The translations under genes were made by a program, and so were the position numbers. A stretch of 64,000 bases of DNA, from positions 930,001-994,000 of the forward strand of contig NZ_CP072943.1 in NCBI RefSeq assembly GCF_018069705.1. Direction: 5' to 3'. Positions 24,526 to 33,558 of the stretch are shown in pieces (the first letter of the stretch is position 1; each line of letters starts with the position of its first letter). This stretch comes from Aminithiophilus ramosus. Lineage in GTDB: Bacteria > Synergistota > Synergistia > Synergistales > Aminithiophilaceae. The notes beneath the pieces were generated by a model. The model saw only the letters and a program-made list of their open reading frames with translations, had not been told where the DNA came from and did not search any database.

Positions 24526-26591
24526 CCCGTCACCGCCAGGTCCAGGCCCTCGCCGTAAAGGCGGTAGAGCCCATCCCTGAGCCGGGGACAGCGCGACAGG
24601 GAGGGATCGATCTCCACCAGGTCCTGGGCTTCACGACGCGCCTCGTCGAGGATCTTGCCGTCTTTGAGGAGATCGGCGACACGGAAATCGGTCAGACCGT
24701 GCTGGCGCACGCCGCAGACCTCGCCGGGCCCCCTCAGGCGAAGGTCGATCTCGGCGATGCGGAATCCGTCGCCGGTGGCGCAGAGGGCCTCGATCCGCCT
24801 GCGTCCCTCGACCGTCGTGGCGTCGCCCAGAAGCAGGCAGTAGCTCTCCTCGGCCCCCCGGCCGACGCGGCCCCGGAGCTGGTGGAGCTGAGAGAGGCCG
24901 AAACGCTGGGCATCCTCGACGACCATGACGGTGGCGTTGGCCACGTCGACGCCCACTTCGATGACCGTCGTGGCCACGAGAAGATCGACGGCCCCCTCGT
25001 GGAAGGCGGCCAGGAGGGCCTCCTTCTCCCTCGAGGCCATCTGGCCGTGGAGAAGTCCCACGCGACGCTTCGGGAAAAGGCGCGACAGCTCCTCGTGACG
25101 GCTCGTCGCCGAAGCGACGTCGAGCGTCTCGCTCTCCTCGACGAGGGGACAGACCCAGTAGACCTGTCGTCCCTCTCTCATCTGTCCGTCGATGAAGGAG
25201 AGAAGACGGCGGCGGTCCTTGCTCTCCACCTTGCGGGTCACGACCGGCCTCCGCCCCGGAGGCAGCTCGTCGAGGACGGAGACGGCCAGGTCTCCGTAGA
25301 TGGAAACCGTCAGAGTCCTGGGAATGGGCGTCGCCGTCATGACCAGGACGTGAGGGGACTCCCCCTTCCCGGCGAGGGCACCGCGCTGGAGGACGCCGAA
25401 GCGGTGCTGCTCGTCGATGACGATGAGGCCGAGACGGCGGAAGCGGACGCCCTCCTGAATGAGGGCATGGGTACCCACGGCGAGAGAGGCCCGTCCCTCC
25501 TCGAGGGCACGGAGGTTCTCCTCCCTCTCCCGCGGAGGCAGTCCGCCTCTCAGGAGGACGACGTGCAGTCCCAGGGGACTCAGCAGGGCGCTGAGTCGGC
25601 GATGGTGCTGGAGAGCCAGGACCTCCGTGGGGACCATGAAGGCTCCCTGAAAACCGCCGTCGACGGCGGCCAGCAGGGCCAGGACGGCGACGACGGTCTT
25701 GCCCGACCCGACGTCACCCTGAAGAAGACGGTTCATGGGCTCATCGAGGGAGACGTCGGCGCCGATCTCGCCGACGACGCGCCTCTGGGCCTCCGTCAAA
25801 GGGAAGGGAAGGGCGTCGAGGAAGGCCCGGGCCATGGGACCCATGGGGGTCAGTCGAGGGGAAAGACCCCCCTTGCGGGCCTGATGGCGCCGCAGGGCCA
25901 GACCGAGCTGGAGAAGGAAAAGCTCCTGGAAGGCGACGCGACGACGGCAGGCCCGCCAGTGATCGCCGTCGCGAGGATAGTGAAGTCCCTCGACGGCGGC
26001 GGCCAGATCGAGAAGGGAACGGCGGCGGCGGATCTCCTCGGGCAGGTCGTCGACGAGAAGGGGAAGGGCCTGGGGCAGGATCTGCCGCAGCAGACGTCTC
26101 AGCCAGAGGGGGGAGAGCCCCTCCGTGGCCGGGTAGACGGGGACGATGCGCCCCGTCGAGTCGGGTTCCCCCTCGTCGATGACCTCCACGTCGGGGTTGG
26201 TGATCTGGAACTTGCCCCGGTGGAGCTCGATGGGGCCGTAAAAGGAGGCCTCCGTTCCCGGCGGCAGAAGGCGATCGACGCCGCGGCGGTTGAACCAGAG
26301 GGCATAACCGTACCCCTTGCCGTCGGTGAGAAGAGCTCGGACGAGAGTCAGGCCGGGACGACGGGTCGGTCGGTTTTCGACGGTGACGACGCGGGCCAGA
26401 ACGGCCGCCGTCGTCCCCGGCCTCAGGGCCTCGAAGGCCGTCAGCTGCCTGCGGTCCTCGTAGCGACGGGGGAAAAGGTAGAGCAGGTCGCCGACGGTGC
26501 GGATCGAAAGCCGCTCCAGGAGGCGGGCTCGGCCCGACCCGACGCCTCGGAGGAAGCGGACGTCGCTGTCGAGCGCCAGGGTCTCCGTCAA
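24522..26591 (-). CDS. recG: ATP-dependent DNA helicase RecG
   Basis: A 689-residue branch-migration helicase with an N-terminal wedge/OB domain, Walker A GDVGSGKT near residue 290, Walker B-type IDEQHRFG, motif III TATPIPRTL and the helicase C-terminal domain with QLRGRVGRG. It remodels stalled forks and Holliday junctions. TTG 26591 overlaps the divIVA stop (TTGA). Confidence 0.95.
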   Translation of the reverse strand: MTETLALDSDVRFLRGVGSGRARLLERLSIRTVGDLLYLFPRRYEDRRQLTAFEALRPGTTAAVLARVVTVENRPTRRPGLTLVRALLTDGKGYGYALWFNRRGVDRLLPPGTEASFYGPIELHRGKFQITNPDVEVIDEGEPDSTGRIVPVYPATEGLSPLWLRRLLRQILPQALPLLVDDLPEEIRRRRSLLDLAAAVEGLHYPRDGDHWRACRRRVAFQELFLLQLGLALRRHQARKGGLSPRLTPMGPMARAFLDALPFPLTEAQRRVVGEIGADVSLDEPMNRLLQGDVGSGKTVVAVLALLAAVDGGFQGAFMVPTEVLALQHHRRLSALLSPLGLHVVLLRGGLPPREREENLRALEEGRASLAVGTHALIQEGVRFRRLGLIVIDEQHRFGVLQRGALAGKGESPHVLVMTATPIPRTLTVSIYGDLAVSVLDELPPGRRPVVTRKVESKDRRRLLSFIDGQMREGRQVYWVCPLVEESETLDVASATSRHEELSRLFPKRRVGLLHGQMASREKEALLAAFHEGAVDLLVATTVIEVGVDVANATVMVVEDAQRFGLSQLHQLRGRVGRGAEESYCLLLGDATTVEGRRRIEALCATGDGFRIAEIDLRLRGPGEVCGVRQHGLTDFRVADLLKDGKILDEARREAQDLVEIDPSLSRCPRLRDGLYRLYGEGLDLAVTG

Positions 26592-27052
26592 GGATTCTCC
26601 CTCTCGGGAATCTCTCCGATGAGAGACTGGTATCTGAAAAGAAGGGCCCTGAAGTCGGCGACGAATTCCTGTCGCTTTTCACGGAGCTCCTTCAGCTCCC
26701 GGCGAGCCATGGCCACCTCCTCCTGGGCGGCGGAGACGAGCCGTTCGGCCTGCCCCTTGGCCTCGGCAAGGATGGCCTGTCCCTGCCGCTCCGCGGCCTG
26801 GACCCTCTCTTCGGCGCTTTTCTGGGCGAAAAGGAGCGTCTCCTGAAGGGAGGCCCTCAGCTTCTCGTGATCTTCCGTCTTGTCGCGGAGCAGGTCGACT
26901 TCCCGCTGCATGTCGAGAACCTGCTGGGCATAGCCCTGGAGACTTTCGGCGATCTGGTCGAGAAAGGCATCGACCTCGCCCTGGTTATAGCCTTTGAATC
27001 CTCGGCCGAAAACCTTGTTGGCCACATCGAGAGCGCTCATCCATTCCGTCAC
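26588..27052 (-). CDS. divIVA: DivIVA domain protein
   Basis: About 154 residues. The N-terminal DivIVA domain is clear (ALDVANKVFGRGFKGYNQGE then VDAFLDQI), followed by a long coiled coil to the end. DivIVA binds negatively curved membrane at poles and septa. GTG 27052 is preferred because GGGGATCAGGAAC precedes it; ATG 27040 is an alternative. It follows sepF by 18 bp, a classic division cluster order. Confidence 0.88.
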   Translation of the reverse strand: MTEWMSALDVANKVFGRGFKGYNQGEVDAFLDQIAESLQGYAQQVLDMQREVDLLRDKTEDHEKLRASLQETLLFAQKSAEERVQAAERQGQAILAEAKGQAERLVSAAQEEVAMARRELKELREKRQEFVADFRALLFRYQSLIGEIPERENP

Positions 27053-27069
27053 GTTCCTGATCCCCTTCC

Positions 27070-27432
27070 CTATTCCAGCACTTCGACGAGAGAACGGTGG
27101 GCCAGGGCCAGAAAGAGCGCCGGCGCCAGGCGCATCACCGCACCCTGACTGGCCTCGACGGCACCGCTGAGGTAATCGAGAAGGGCCTGCCCCTCTTCGC
27201 GGTCGACGCCCCGAAGATCGACGACGACGGCCCGTCCGCTCCGCAGGGCCTCGAGAAGCTCTTTTCTCCGCCCGAGGCAGCTCTTCCCGCGGCAGATCAG
27301 GATCCCCCCTCCGACGGGCAGGGGACGTCGAAGACGCTCTTCCCGTTCGCGGATCTCCTCGGTCGAGGCAAGGGCCTCCAGATCGTCGGCAGGTCTTTCG
27401 GCAAGGCCCAAAAGGGCCATGAGATTCTTCAC
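27070..27432 (-). CDS. sepF: Cell division protein SepF
   Basis: A 120-residue protein with the SepF core: SGRAVVVDLRGVDREEGQALLDYLSGAV and a terminal LAPALFLAL segment; an N-terminal linker replaces the usual longer one. SepF tethers FtsZ to the membrane. It lies between yggS and divIVA. The start may be GTG 27432 or ATG 27420. Confidence 0.85.
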   Translation of the reverse strand: MKNLMALLGLAERPADDLEALASTEEIREREERLRRPLPVGGGILICRGKSCLGRRKELLEALRSGRAVVVDLRGVDREEGQALLDYLSGAVEASQGAVMRLAPALFLALAHRSLVEVLE

Positions 27433-27438
27433 GGCCCT

Positions 27439-28128
27439 TCAGCGCCTTCCGAAGAGGGCCGTGCCGATGCGCAGGACGGTGCTCCCCTCCTCGACGGCCC
27501 AGAGGTAATCGCCGCTCATCCCCATGGAGAGATGAGGAAGGGCCAATCCCGTCCTCTCCCGAAGACGACCGCGCTGTTCCCTCAGGGAGGAGAAGGCACG
27601 ACGCGTCGCCCTCTCGCCGCCGTCGAGAGGGCCGATCGTCATGAGCCCCTCGACGGACAGGTGAGGGCAGGAGGTGACGACCCGCTCCAGAAGAGCCTCG
27701 ACCCCGTCGGGGGCGAGGCCCGTCCTGGCCTCGTCGTCGGAGCATTTGACCTCGACGAGGACGGGAAGTTCCCGCCCCTCCTCGGCCAGAACCCGCTCCA
27801 GAGTCAGGGCGAGATCGACGCTGTCGAGACTGTCGAGGCTGTCGAAGACGGCCAGGGCCTTGCGGACCTTGTTCCTCTGGAGGTGACCGATCATCCTCCA
27901 GGGAAGCCCCCTGTCGGGCCAGAGGGTCCGCTTCTCCACCGCCTCCTGGACTCGGTTTTCCCCGAACCCGTCGATGGGGGCCGTCGCAAAGGCCTTCATG
28001 GCCTCGACGGAGTGATTCTTGGAGACGGCCACCAGGGCCACATCGCGCCCGGAGCGCCCGGAGCGGCGCGCCGCTTCGTCCACTTCGGCTCTTATCGATA
28101 AGACGCGTTCAACGGCTTCCTTCACCAT
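27439..28128 (-). CDS. YggS-family PLP homeostasis protein
   Basis: A 229-residue single-domain PLP protein with the lysine in VALVAVSKNHS (residue 37), FGENRVQE, HLQRNKVRKA, LMTIGP and SMGMSGDY motifs. It controls PLP availability. The start overlaps the end of the HlyD-like gene by 7 bp, and sepF follows after 6 bp, as in Gram-positive ylm clusters. Confidence 0.93.
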   Translation of the reverse strand: MVKEAVERVLSIRAEVDEAARRSGRSGRDVALVAVSKNHSVEAMKAFATAPIDGFGENRVQEAVEKRTLWPDRGLPWRMIGHLQRNKVRKALAVFDSLDSLDSVDLALTLERVLAEEGRELPVLVEVKCSDDEARTGLAPDGVEALLERVVTSCPHLSVEGLMTIGPLDGGERATRRAFSSLREQRGRLRERTGLALPHLSMGMSGDYLWAVEEGSTVLRIGTALFGRR

Positions 28129-29048
28129 AGTCGGACCTTGCCCTCCTTAGCGCGGGCCCCTCGGGCGACGACGACTTCGCCCGCCTTGAGGCCTTCGGTG
28201 ACGAGAAACTGTCTGCCCGAAACGGGCAGACCCAGAACTTCGCGAAACGAGACGGTCTGGCCCTGGACGACGAAGACTCCCTGCCGGCCCTGGCGGTGGA
28301 CGACGGCCGTCTCGGGAAGGACGACGCCGACGAACTCCTCGCCGGAGAGGATGAAGGTCCCGATCCTCCCGTCGAGAAACTCCAGGGGGAAGAGAGGCAA
28401 CGTCAGGTAGACCTTGAAACGGGCCCCAAGGTCGCGGAAGACGCGGACCGTCGCCGGGAAGGGGAGATCTTTCTCCTTCCGTCTGATCCGGACCGACCCT
28501 CGGGCCATATCGGCCTCGCTGGCAGGCGTACGATCGACGTAGCCGATGGCCCGGAGCTCCTGGGGCTGGGGGATGAAGACGCCCAGGGGATCGCCCTTGG
28601 CCAGCATTGTCCCCGCCGCGACGGTGACGCGCCCTCCGGGATCGGCCAGGGCCCTCTCTCCGAACCAGAGGTCGGCATAGCGCCACTTTCCCTCCTGCCC
28701 GTCGAGGAGGGTCGTGAAGTAGCCGGGGCTGGGGGCAGCGACCCGCCTCGCCCCCTCGGGGCCGGCGACGACGGCCAGGACGTCCCCCTTGGCCACCCGC
28801 AGCGAGGTTCCCCCTCCCGGAAAGGAGACTTTCCCCGCCAGAGGCGCTGTCACGACCCGCTCCTCCCAGAGAAGGGCCACGTGAAAAGGGACATCGTTGC
28901 GGTAGACGAAGGGCCGGGCCTGGACGAGATCCTGGTTCCTCTCCTGGAAGTGATCCCACCAGGCCAGAAGGAACCAGCCTCCGGCGGCGACGACGAGCAC
29001 GGAGGCGAAAAAGGCCGTCACATTCTTCGTCCGTCGGCCCAGGGCCAT
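28122..29048 (-). CDS. HlyD-like membrane-anchored protein
   Basis: A 308-residue protein with one N-terminal transmembrane helix (about residues 10-30) and a periplasmic part with biotinyl-lipoyl-like segments (VTAPLAGKVSF, GDVLAVVAGPEG, LKAGEVVVARG) typical of membrane-fusion proteins. There is no efflux pump or outer-membrane partner beside it. Similar HlyD-like proteins occur beside sepF/yggS in Firmicutes, where their role is unclear. A part in division-site envelope biology is inference only. Confidence 0.7.
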   Translation of the reverse strand: MALGRRTKNVTAFFASVLVVAAGGWFLLAWWDHFQERNQDLVQARPFVYRNDVPFHVALLWEERVVTAPLAGKVSFPGGGTSLRVAKGDVLAVVAGPEGARRVAAPSPGYFTTLLDGQEGKWRYADLWFGERALADPGGRVTVAAGTMLAKGDPLGVFIPQPQELRAIGYVDRTPASEADMARGSVRIRRKEKDLPFPATVRVFRDLGARFKVYLTLPLFPLEFLDGRIGTFILSGEEFVGVVLPETAVVHRQGRQGVFVVQGQTVSFREVLGLPVSGRQFLVTEGLKAGEVVVARGARAKEGKVRLW

Positions 29049-29070
29049 CGATCCGCCTCCCCTCCGAGAC

Positions 29071-31242
29071 TCATCCGCACCGGGAATAGCCGCAGCTCTC
29101 GCACTTCAGGCACCCCTCGGCGGCGACGAGAGGGGCCCCGCAGGAGGGACACATCTCGCGGGAGGAATCCCTGTAGCTCTCGCCCAGCGCCCGCTCCAGC
29201 CCGCGGGCCACCGCGTCGGGAAGGCTGAGGATGACGCCGTCGCTCTCCCAGACGGGCTGACTCCCTCCGATCCCCTTGAGCTGTTCGACGATCTGCCCGG
29301 CCGGGACGCCGCTTCGCAGGGCGAGGGAGATGAGCCGCCCCAGGGCCTCCGTGTGAGCCATCGTATCCTTGCCCGATTTGCCCAGGGTGGCGAAGACCTC
29401 GAAGGGTTTCCCCTCGGCCTCGTTGACGGTGAGATAGAGGTTGCCGAAGGAGGTCATGATCTTCACCGTCGTCCCCTTGAGGACTCCGGGGCGGCCGGCG
29501 GGCTTCTTCCGTTTTTTGACGGCCTCGCCCTCTCCCCCTCCTCCCCGGTAGAGCACCTGCGTGGCCTTGCAGCGGTCGCGGTAGACGGTGATCCCCTTGC
29601 ATCCCTCGCGGTAGGCCCTGAGATAGGCCGAGGCCACGTCGTCGACGGAGGCCTCCTCGGGGAGGTTGATCGTCTTGGAGACGGCGTTGTCGGTGTGGCG
29701 CTGGAAGGCGGCCTGCATCTTCACGTGCCAGGCCGGGTCGATCTCGTGGGAGGTCACGAAAAGACGGGTCAGATCGTCGGGAAGCCCCAGCCCCGCCAGC
29801 GACCCCTTCTCGGCGATGGGACGGAGCCGTGCCTCGTCGTCGAGCCCCCGCTTTTTCAGTTCCTCGACGAGAAGGGCGTTGACGTAGGTCAGGGTGCGCT
29901 CCTCGAAGACCTTGCGGCGGTAGGCCAGGGCGAAGAGAGGCTCGATGCCGCTGGAGCAGCCGCAGATGAGGGAGATCGTCCCCGTCGGCGCGATCGTCGT
30001 CACCGTGGCGTTCCTCAGGGGGATTCCCCTCTCCTGCCACCGGCTCCCCTCCCAGTTGGGAAAGACGCCCCGCTCCTCGGCCAGAAGACGGCTCTCGTCG
30101 CGGCCGGAGGCGGTGACGAAGGCCATGAGTCTCTCGGCCCGCCGGAGGGCCTCGTCGCTGTCGTAGGGAACGCCCAGGCGAAAGAGGGACTCGGCCCAGC
30201 CCATGACTCCCAGGCCGATCTTGCGGTTGCCCCGCGAGCGCTCGGCGATCTGGGGCAGGGGAAAGCCGTTGATCTCGATGACGTCGTCGAGGAAGCGCAC
30301 GGCCAGGCGTACCGTCTTTTCCAACTTTTTCCAGTCGAAATCGTCGCCGTCGATCATGTGAAGAAGATTGATCGACCCCAGGTTGCAGCTCTCGAAGGGA
30401 AGCAGAGGCTGCTCGCCGCAGGGATTGGTGGCCTCGATGCGTCCCACCTGGGGAGTGGGATTGTCGGCCTCGATCCTGTCGGAAAAGACCAGGCCGGGGT
30501 CGCCCGTGGCCCAGGCGCTCTCGACGAGAAGGTCGAAGATCTCCCGGGCCGGCAGGGTCCTGACCGTCTCGCCTCTTCGCCTGTTGACGAGAGACCAGTC
30601 TCCGTCGGCCTCGAGCGTCTCCATGAAGGCGTCGGAAAGGGCCACGGAGATGTTGAAGTTGGCCAGGCGGCCCTCTTTCGTCTTGGCCTTGAGGAAACTC
30701 AGCAGATCGGGGTGGTCGCAGTCCAGGATGGCCATGTTGGCGCCGCGTCTCATGCCTCCCTGTTTGACCACCTCCGTGCAGGTATCGAAAAGCTCCATGA
30801 AGGAAACGGGCCCCGAGGCGACGCCGCAGGTGCTCCGCACCACATCGCCCGAGGGGCGAAGGCCGGAGAAGTTGAAGCCCGTTCCGCCGCCCGACTTGTG
30901 CACCAGGGCCGTCCACTTGAGGGCGTCGAAAATCTCCTCCATGCTGTCGCCCACGGGAAGGACGAAGCAGGCCGAAAGCTGGCCCCCCTCCGTCCCGGCG
31001 TTCATGAGCGTCGGCGAATTGGGCAGAAAATCGAGACGGGCCATGACGTCGTAGAAGCGCTCGGCCCAGACCTCGGGGGCCACGCCCCAGCGCCCCTCGG
31101 CCCCGGCCACGGCCGAGGCGACGCGCCAGAACATCGCCTCGGCCGTCTCGACGATCTCGCCCGAGGCATCCTTGCGCAGGTAGCGCTGCTCCAGAATGGG
31201 CCGCGCGTTGTCGGGAAGATCGACCTTACGTCGTTCTTTCAT
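29071..31242 (-). CDS. nrdJ: Adenosylcobalamin-dependent ribonucleotide reductase (class II)
   Basis: A 723-residue class II reductase with LPNSPTLMNAG, the SGGGTGFNFSGLRP loop, the active site NPCGEQPLLPFESCNLGSIN and a C-terminal cysteine-rich tail (CPSCG...CLKCESCGYSRC). It makes deoxyribonucleotides without oxygen, needing B12. No ATP-cone is apparent. Length is on the short side for NrdJ (often 740-850). The HAD gene precedes it by 17 bp. Confidence 0.95.
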   Translation of the reverse strand: MKERRKVDLPDNARPILEQRYLRKDASGEIVETAEAMFWRVASAVAGAEGRWGVAPEVWAERFYDVMARLDFLPNSPTLMNAGTEGGQLSACFVLPVGDSMEEIFDALKWTALVHKSGGGTGFNFSGLRPSGDVVRSTCGVASGPVSFMELFDTCTEVVKQGGMRRGANMAILDCDHPDLLSFLKAKTKEGRLANFNISVALSDAFMETLEADGDWSLVNRRRGETVRTLPAREIFDLLVESAWATGDPGLVFSDRIEADNPTPQVGRIEATNPCGEQPLLPFESCNLGSINLLHMIDGDDFDWKKLEKTVRLAVRFLDDVIEINGFPLPQIAERSRGNRKIGLGVMGWAESLFRLGVPYDSDEALRRAERLMAFVTASGRDESRLLAEERGVFPNWEGSRWQERGIPLRNATVTTIAPTGTISLICGCSSGIEPLFALAYRRKVFEERTLTYVNALLVEELKKRGLDDEARLRPIAEKGSLAGLGLPDDLTRLFVTSHEIDPAWHVKMQAAFQRHTDNAVSKTINLPEEASVDDVASAYLRAYREGCKGITVYRDRCKATQVLYRGGGGEGEAVKKRKKPAGRPGVLKGTTVKIMTSFGNLYLTVNEAEGKPFEVFATLGKSGKDTMAHTEALGRLISLALRSGVPAGQIVEQLKGIGGSQPVWESDGVILSLPDAVARGLERALGESYRDSSREMCPSCGAPLVAAEGCLKCESCGYSRCG

Positions 31243-31259
31243 CGCCGACAGGGACCCCG

Positions 31260-31922
31260 TCAGTCCCGCACACGGGAGGAATCGGCGACGCCGACGAGGG
31301 GACAGAGCCCGGTCAGGTCGTCGAGGACCTTCCAGGCTCCGGCGGAGAGAAGCCCCTCTTCGTCGAAGTTGCCCGTCGTCATTCCCACGGCCCGGACGGA
31401 GGCCGCCAGAGCCGTGGCCATGTCGATATCGGTATCGCCCACGTAGAGGACCTCCGCCGGGCCCAGGCCGAGGCGTCCCATGGCCTTGACGAGAGGATCG
31501 GCATCGGGCTTGGGGCGATCGACCTCATCGAGCCCCAGGACGAAATCGAAGGCCCAGGTCAGCCCGGCGCCTTCGACGGCGATCCGGGCGTTGCCCCTGT
31601 TGGAGACGACGCCGAGGCGGAGACCGGCCCCCTTGAGGGCCTTCAGAACGGGAACCGTCGACGGGAAGGGACGGATGAGGGCGATCTCCTCGGCCCGGTA
31701 GTTCTCCCTGTAGCGGTCGACCCACCGGGGATCGAAGCGGCCCCAGAGCTTTTCCCACCCCAGGGGAATGGGATCGCCGATGGTCAGGAGAACCTCCTCG
31801 CGCGTGACGGAGGGAAGCCCCTCGGCGGCGGCCAGGAGATTGAGGCAGTGGGTGATTCCCCGACTGCTGTCGACGAGGGTCATGTCGAAATCGAAAAGCA
31901 GGGCCTTGATCGAATTTTTCAT
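31260..31922 (-). CDS. HAD-family hydrolase (phosphoglycolate phosphatase-like)
   Basis: A 220-residue HAD phosphatase with motif I DFDMTLVDSS (Asp nucleophile and Asp+2), motif II VSNRGN, a lysine in DRPKPD and motif IV YVGDTDIDMATA. Length and cap fit the Gph/PpaX group. The ATG has GGAGG 7 nt upstream and overlaps the methyltransferase stop (TAATG). Confidence 0.88.
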   Translation of the reverse strand: MKNSIKALLFDFDMTLVDSSRGITHCLNLLAAAEGLPSVTREEVLLTIGDPIPLGWEKLWGRFDPRWVDRYRENYRAEEIALIRPFPSTVPVLKALKGAGLRLGVVSNRGNARIAVEGAGLTWAFDFVLGLDEVDRPKPDADPLVKAMGRLGLGPAEVLYVGDTDIDMATALAASVRAVGMTTGNFDEEGLLSAGAWKVLDDLTGLCPLVGVADSSRVRD

Positions 31923-33100
31923 TAAAAAACCTCCAAAACGAAACCTTTGAGATAATCCGTCTCGGCGACATGGGGCAGTACGGGATGATCGGGCGGCTGA
32001 TGAAGCTCGGCGACGACCTTGGCGTCCCGCCTTCCGTCCAGGGCGGCCTCCCTTAGAACGTCGAGAAGGGCATCGCGCCCGAAGGCGTGAGAACAGCAGA
32101 AGAAGAAGAGGGTTCCTCCTGGCCGGAGAAGGCGCAGCCCCCTCAGAGCCAGATCCTTGTAACCCCTTCGGGCCGATTCGACCTGACGACGGCTCGGAGC
32201 GAAGGGCGGCGGATCGAGGACGACGACGTCGAAGGTCCGTCGCTCCTCCTCGAAGCGTCGAAGGACATCGAAGACGTTGCCGCAGACCCAATCGACGCCG
32301 TCACGGAGGCCGGAAAGGGACAGACCCCGCCGCCCCGCCTCCAGAGCCGGGGCGGACTGATCGACGGCCGTCACCCGTTCGGCGCCGTAGCGGAGGGCGT
32401 GGAGGGCGAACTGGCCCTGGAAGCAGAAGGCATCGAGAACGGAGGCTCCCCGGCAGAGACCGCGGAGAAGGCGGGGGAAGTGGCGCACGTCGAGATAGAG
32501 CCCCGTCTTCTGTCCCGCCAGGGGATAGACGAGACTCTTGATCTCTCCCAGGGCGACGACGCGGCTTTCACCCGCCTCCAGAGCGCCTCTGAGCACTTTC
32601 TTTTCGGCTCTCAGCCCCTCTCTCTCCAGGGCGCGCACATCGTTGCGCAGGAGCACCGCCGTCGGATCGAGAAGCTCCGAGAGGGCCTCGACGATTTCCT
32701 CCCGCATCCCGTACCAGCCCAGGGAGAGGAGCTGAAGGCAGAGGACGTCATCGTAACGATCGACGACGAGGCCGGGCAGGCCGTCGGCCTCGCCGTGGAC
32801 GAGGCGGAAGGTCTCCTCGCCGGGGCACCAGCGGCGGCGCAGGGCCAGGGCCGACCGGAGACGATCGCGGATCAGGTCGGGAAGGTGAGGACGTTCGGAC
32901 CCCCATGAAAGAAGGCGGAGGGCCAGCGACGTCTGGGGATTCCAGAGCCCCCAGGCCAGAGGCCTCCTGCCGTCGCCGACGGCGACCAGCTCGCCTCCTT
33001 CCGCCTCGGGAAGGGAGGCCAGGTCTCCCCTGAAAATCCAGGGATGGCGGCTCTGCAGACGTTCCAGGCCCCGAGGGGCCAAGCGGGCTTGAGAGGGCAC
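31922..33100 (-). CDS. Class I SAM-dependent rRNA methyltransferase (RlmI-like)
   Basis: A 392-residue protein with an N-terminal PUA domain (RLQSRHPWIFRGDL), the SAM-binding segment VLDAFCFQGQFALHALRYGA and catalytic LDPPPFAPSRRQ, as in the YccW/RlmI family of 23S rRNA m5C methyltransferases. The exact position modified cannot be inferred safely. GTG 33100 has AAGGAGG 7 nt upstream. Confidence 0.88.
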   Translation of the reverse strand: MPSQARLAPRGLERLQSRHPWIFRGDLASLPEAEGGELVAVGDGRRPLAWGLWNPQTSLALRLLSWGSERPHLPDLIRDRLRSALALRRRWCPGEETFRLVHGEADGLPGLVVDRYDDVLCLQLLSLGWYGMREEIVEALSELLDPTAVLLRNDVRALEREGLRAEKKVLRGALEAGESRVVALGEIKSLVYPLAGQKTGLYLDVRHFPRLLRGLCRGASVLDAFCFQGQFALHALRYGAERVTAVDQSAPALEAGRRGLSLSGLRDGVDWVCGNVFDVLRRFEEERRTFDVVVLDPPPFAPSRRQVESARRGYKDLALRGLRLLRPGGTLFFFCCSHAFGRDALLDVLREAALDGRRDAKVVAELHQPPDHPVLPHVAETDYLKGFVLEVF

Positions 33101-33558
33101 GATTTTTCCTCCTTGGCTTCTGTCGCCGGGAATCTTCCGGCCTGTACCTTTCCGAACCTCATCATGATAGCAGCAAAGGGGACGTTGCGTTCAGAGGGGG
33201 AAACCGGAATCCGCAGGCTCTTCAGGAGCAGCTCCGCCGGATCCACCGACTCGCGATCCCTCGAATCGCCTCGCCGGTGAGAGTTCGAGGCGGCCGTTCC
33301 CGTCTTTTCGGACCTCTCCTGGTCGGGCCGATGAAGCTCCCCTCCCGTTTCGCCCGTGGATCGGGGGGAGAACGCGCCGTAAAGACGCGCCGAGGACGGC
33401 GACGGGGCCTCAATCCGGCCTCGGGGGACGGCAAGCCGATCTTCCCGATTCAGCCGATCCCCTCCGAGCGGAAGGGGCAACCAAAAGGGGAAGCCAAGTC
33501 CCTCCGGATCGGAGCGAGCGTCGCCGCGCCCTTGTCGCCCCCCGCGCGGAGGCTTATA
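33101..33558. other. Divergent intergenic region with a dispersed repeat
   Basis: Lies between the divergent methyltransferase and ureohydrolase genes. A TATCAT hexamer (33163-33168, minus) may be the methyltransferase -10. The rest is the repeat at 33207-33312 and GC-rich sequence with no recognised gene. Confidence 0.45.
33207..33312 (+). repeat. Dispersed intergenic repeat, copy B
   Basis: Similar over about 105 bp to copy A at 20536-20640; starts with the same 18 bases GAATCCGCAGGCTCTTCA. It contains an internal CCTCGAA/TTCGAGG dyad that copy A lacks. Confidence 0.65.

Noticed and set aside
21844-24558. Plus-strand open frame of about 900 codons
   Set aside because: Antisense of ymdB, rny and recX, all with recognised motifs; no independent start signal.
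27830-27860. Short tandem repeat in yggS (SLD repeated)
   Set aside because: Only two to three units, within a normal helix of the protein; no sign of phase variation.
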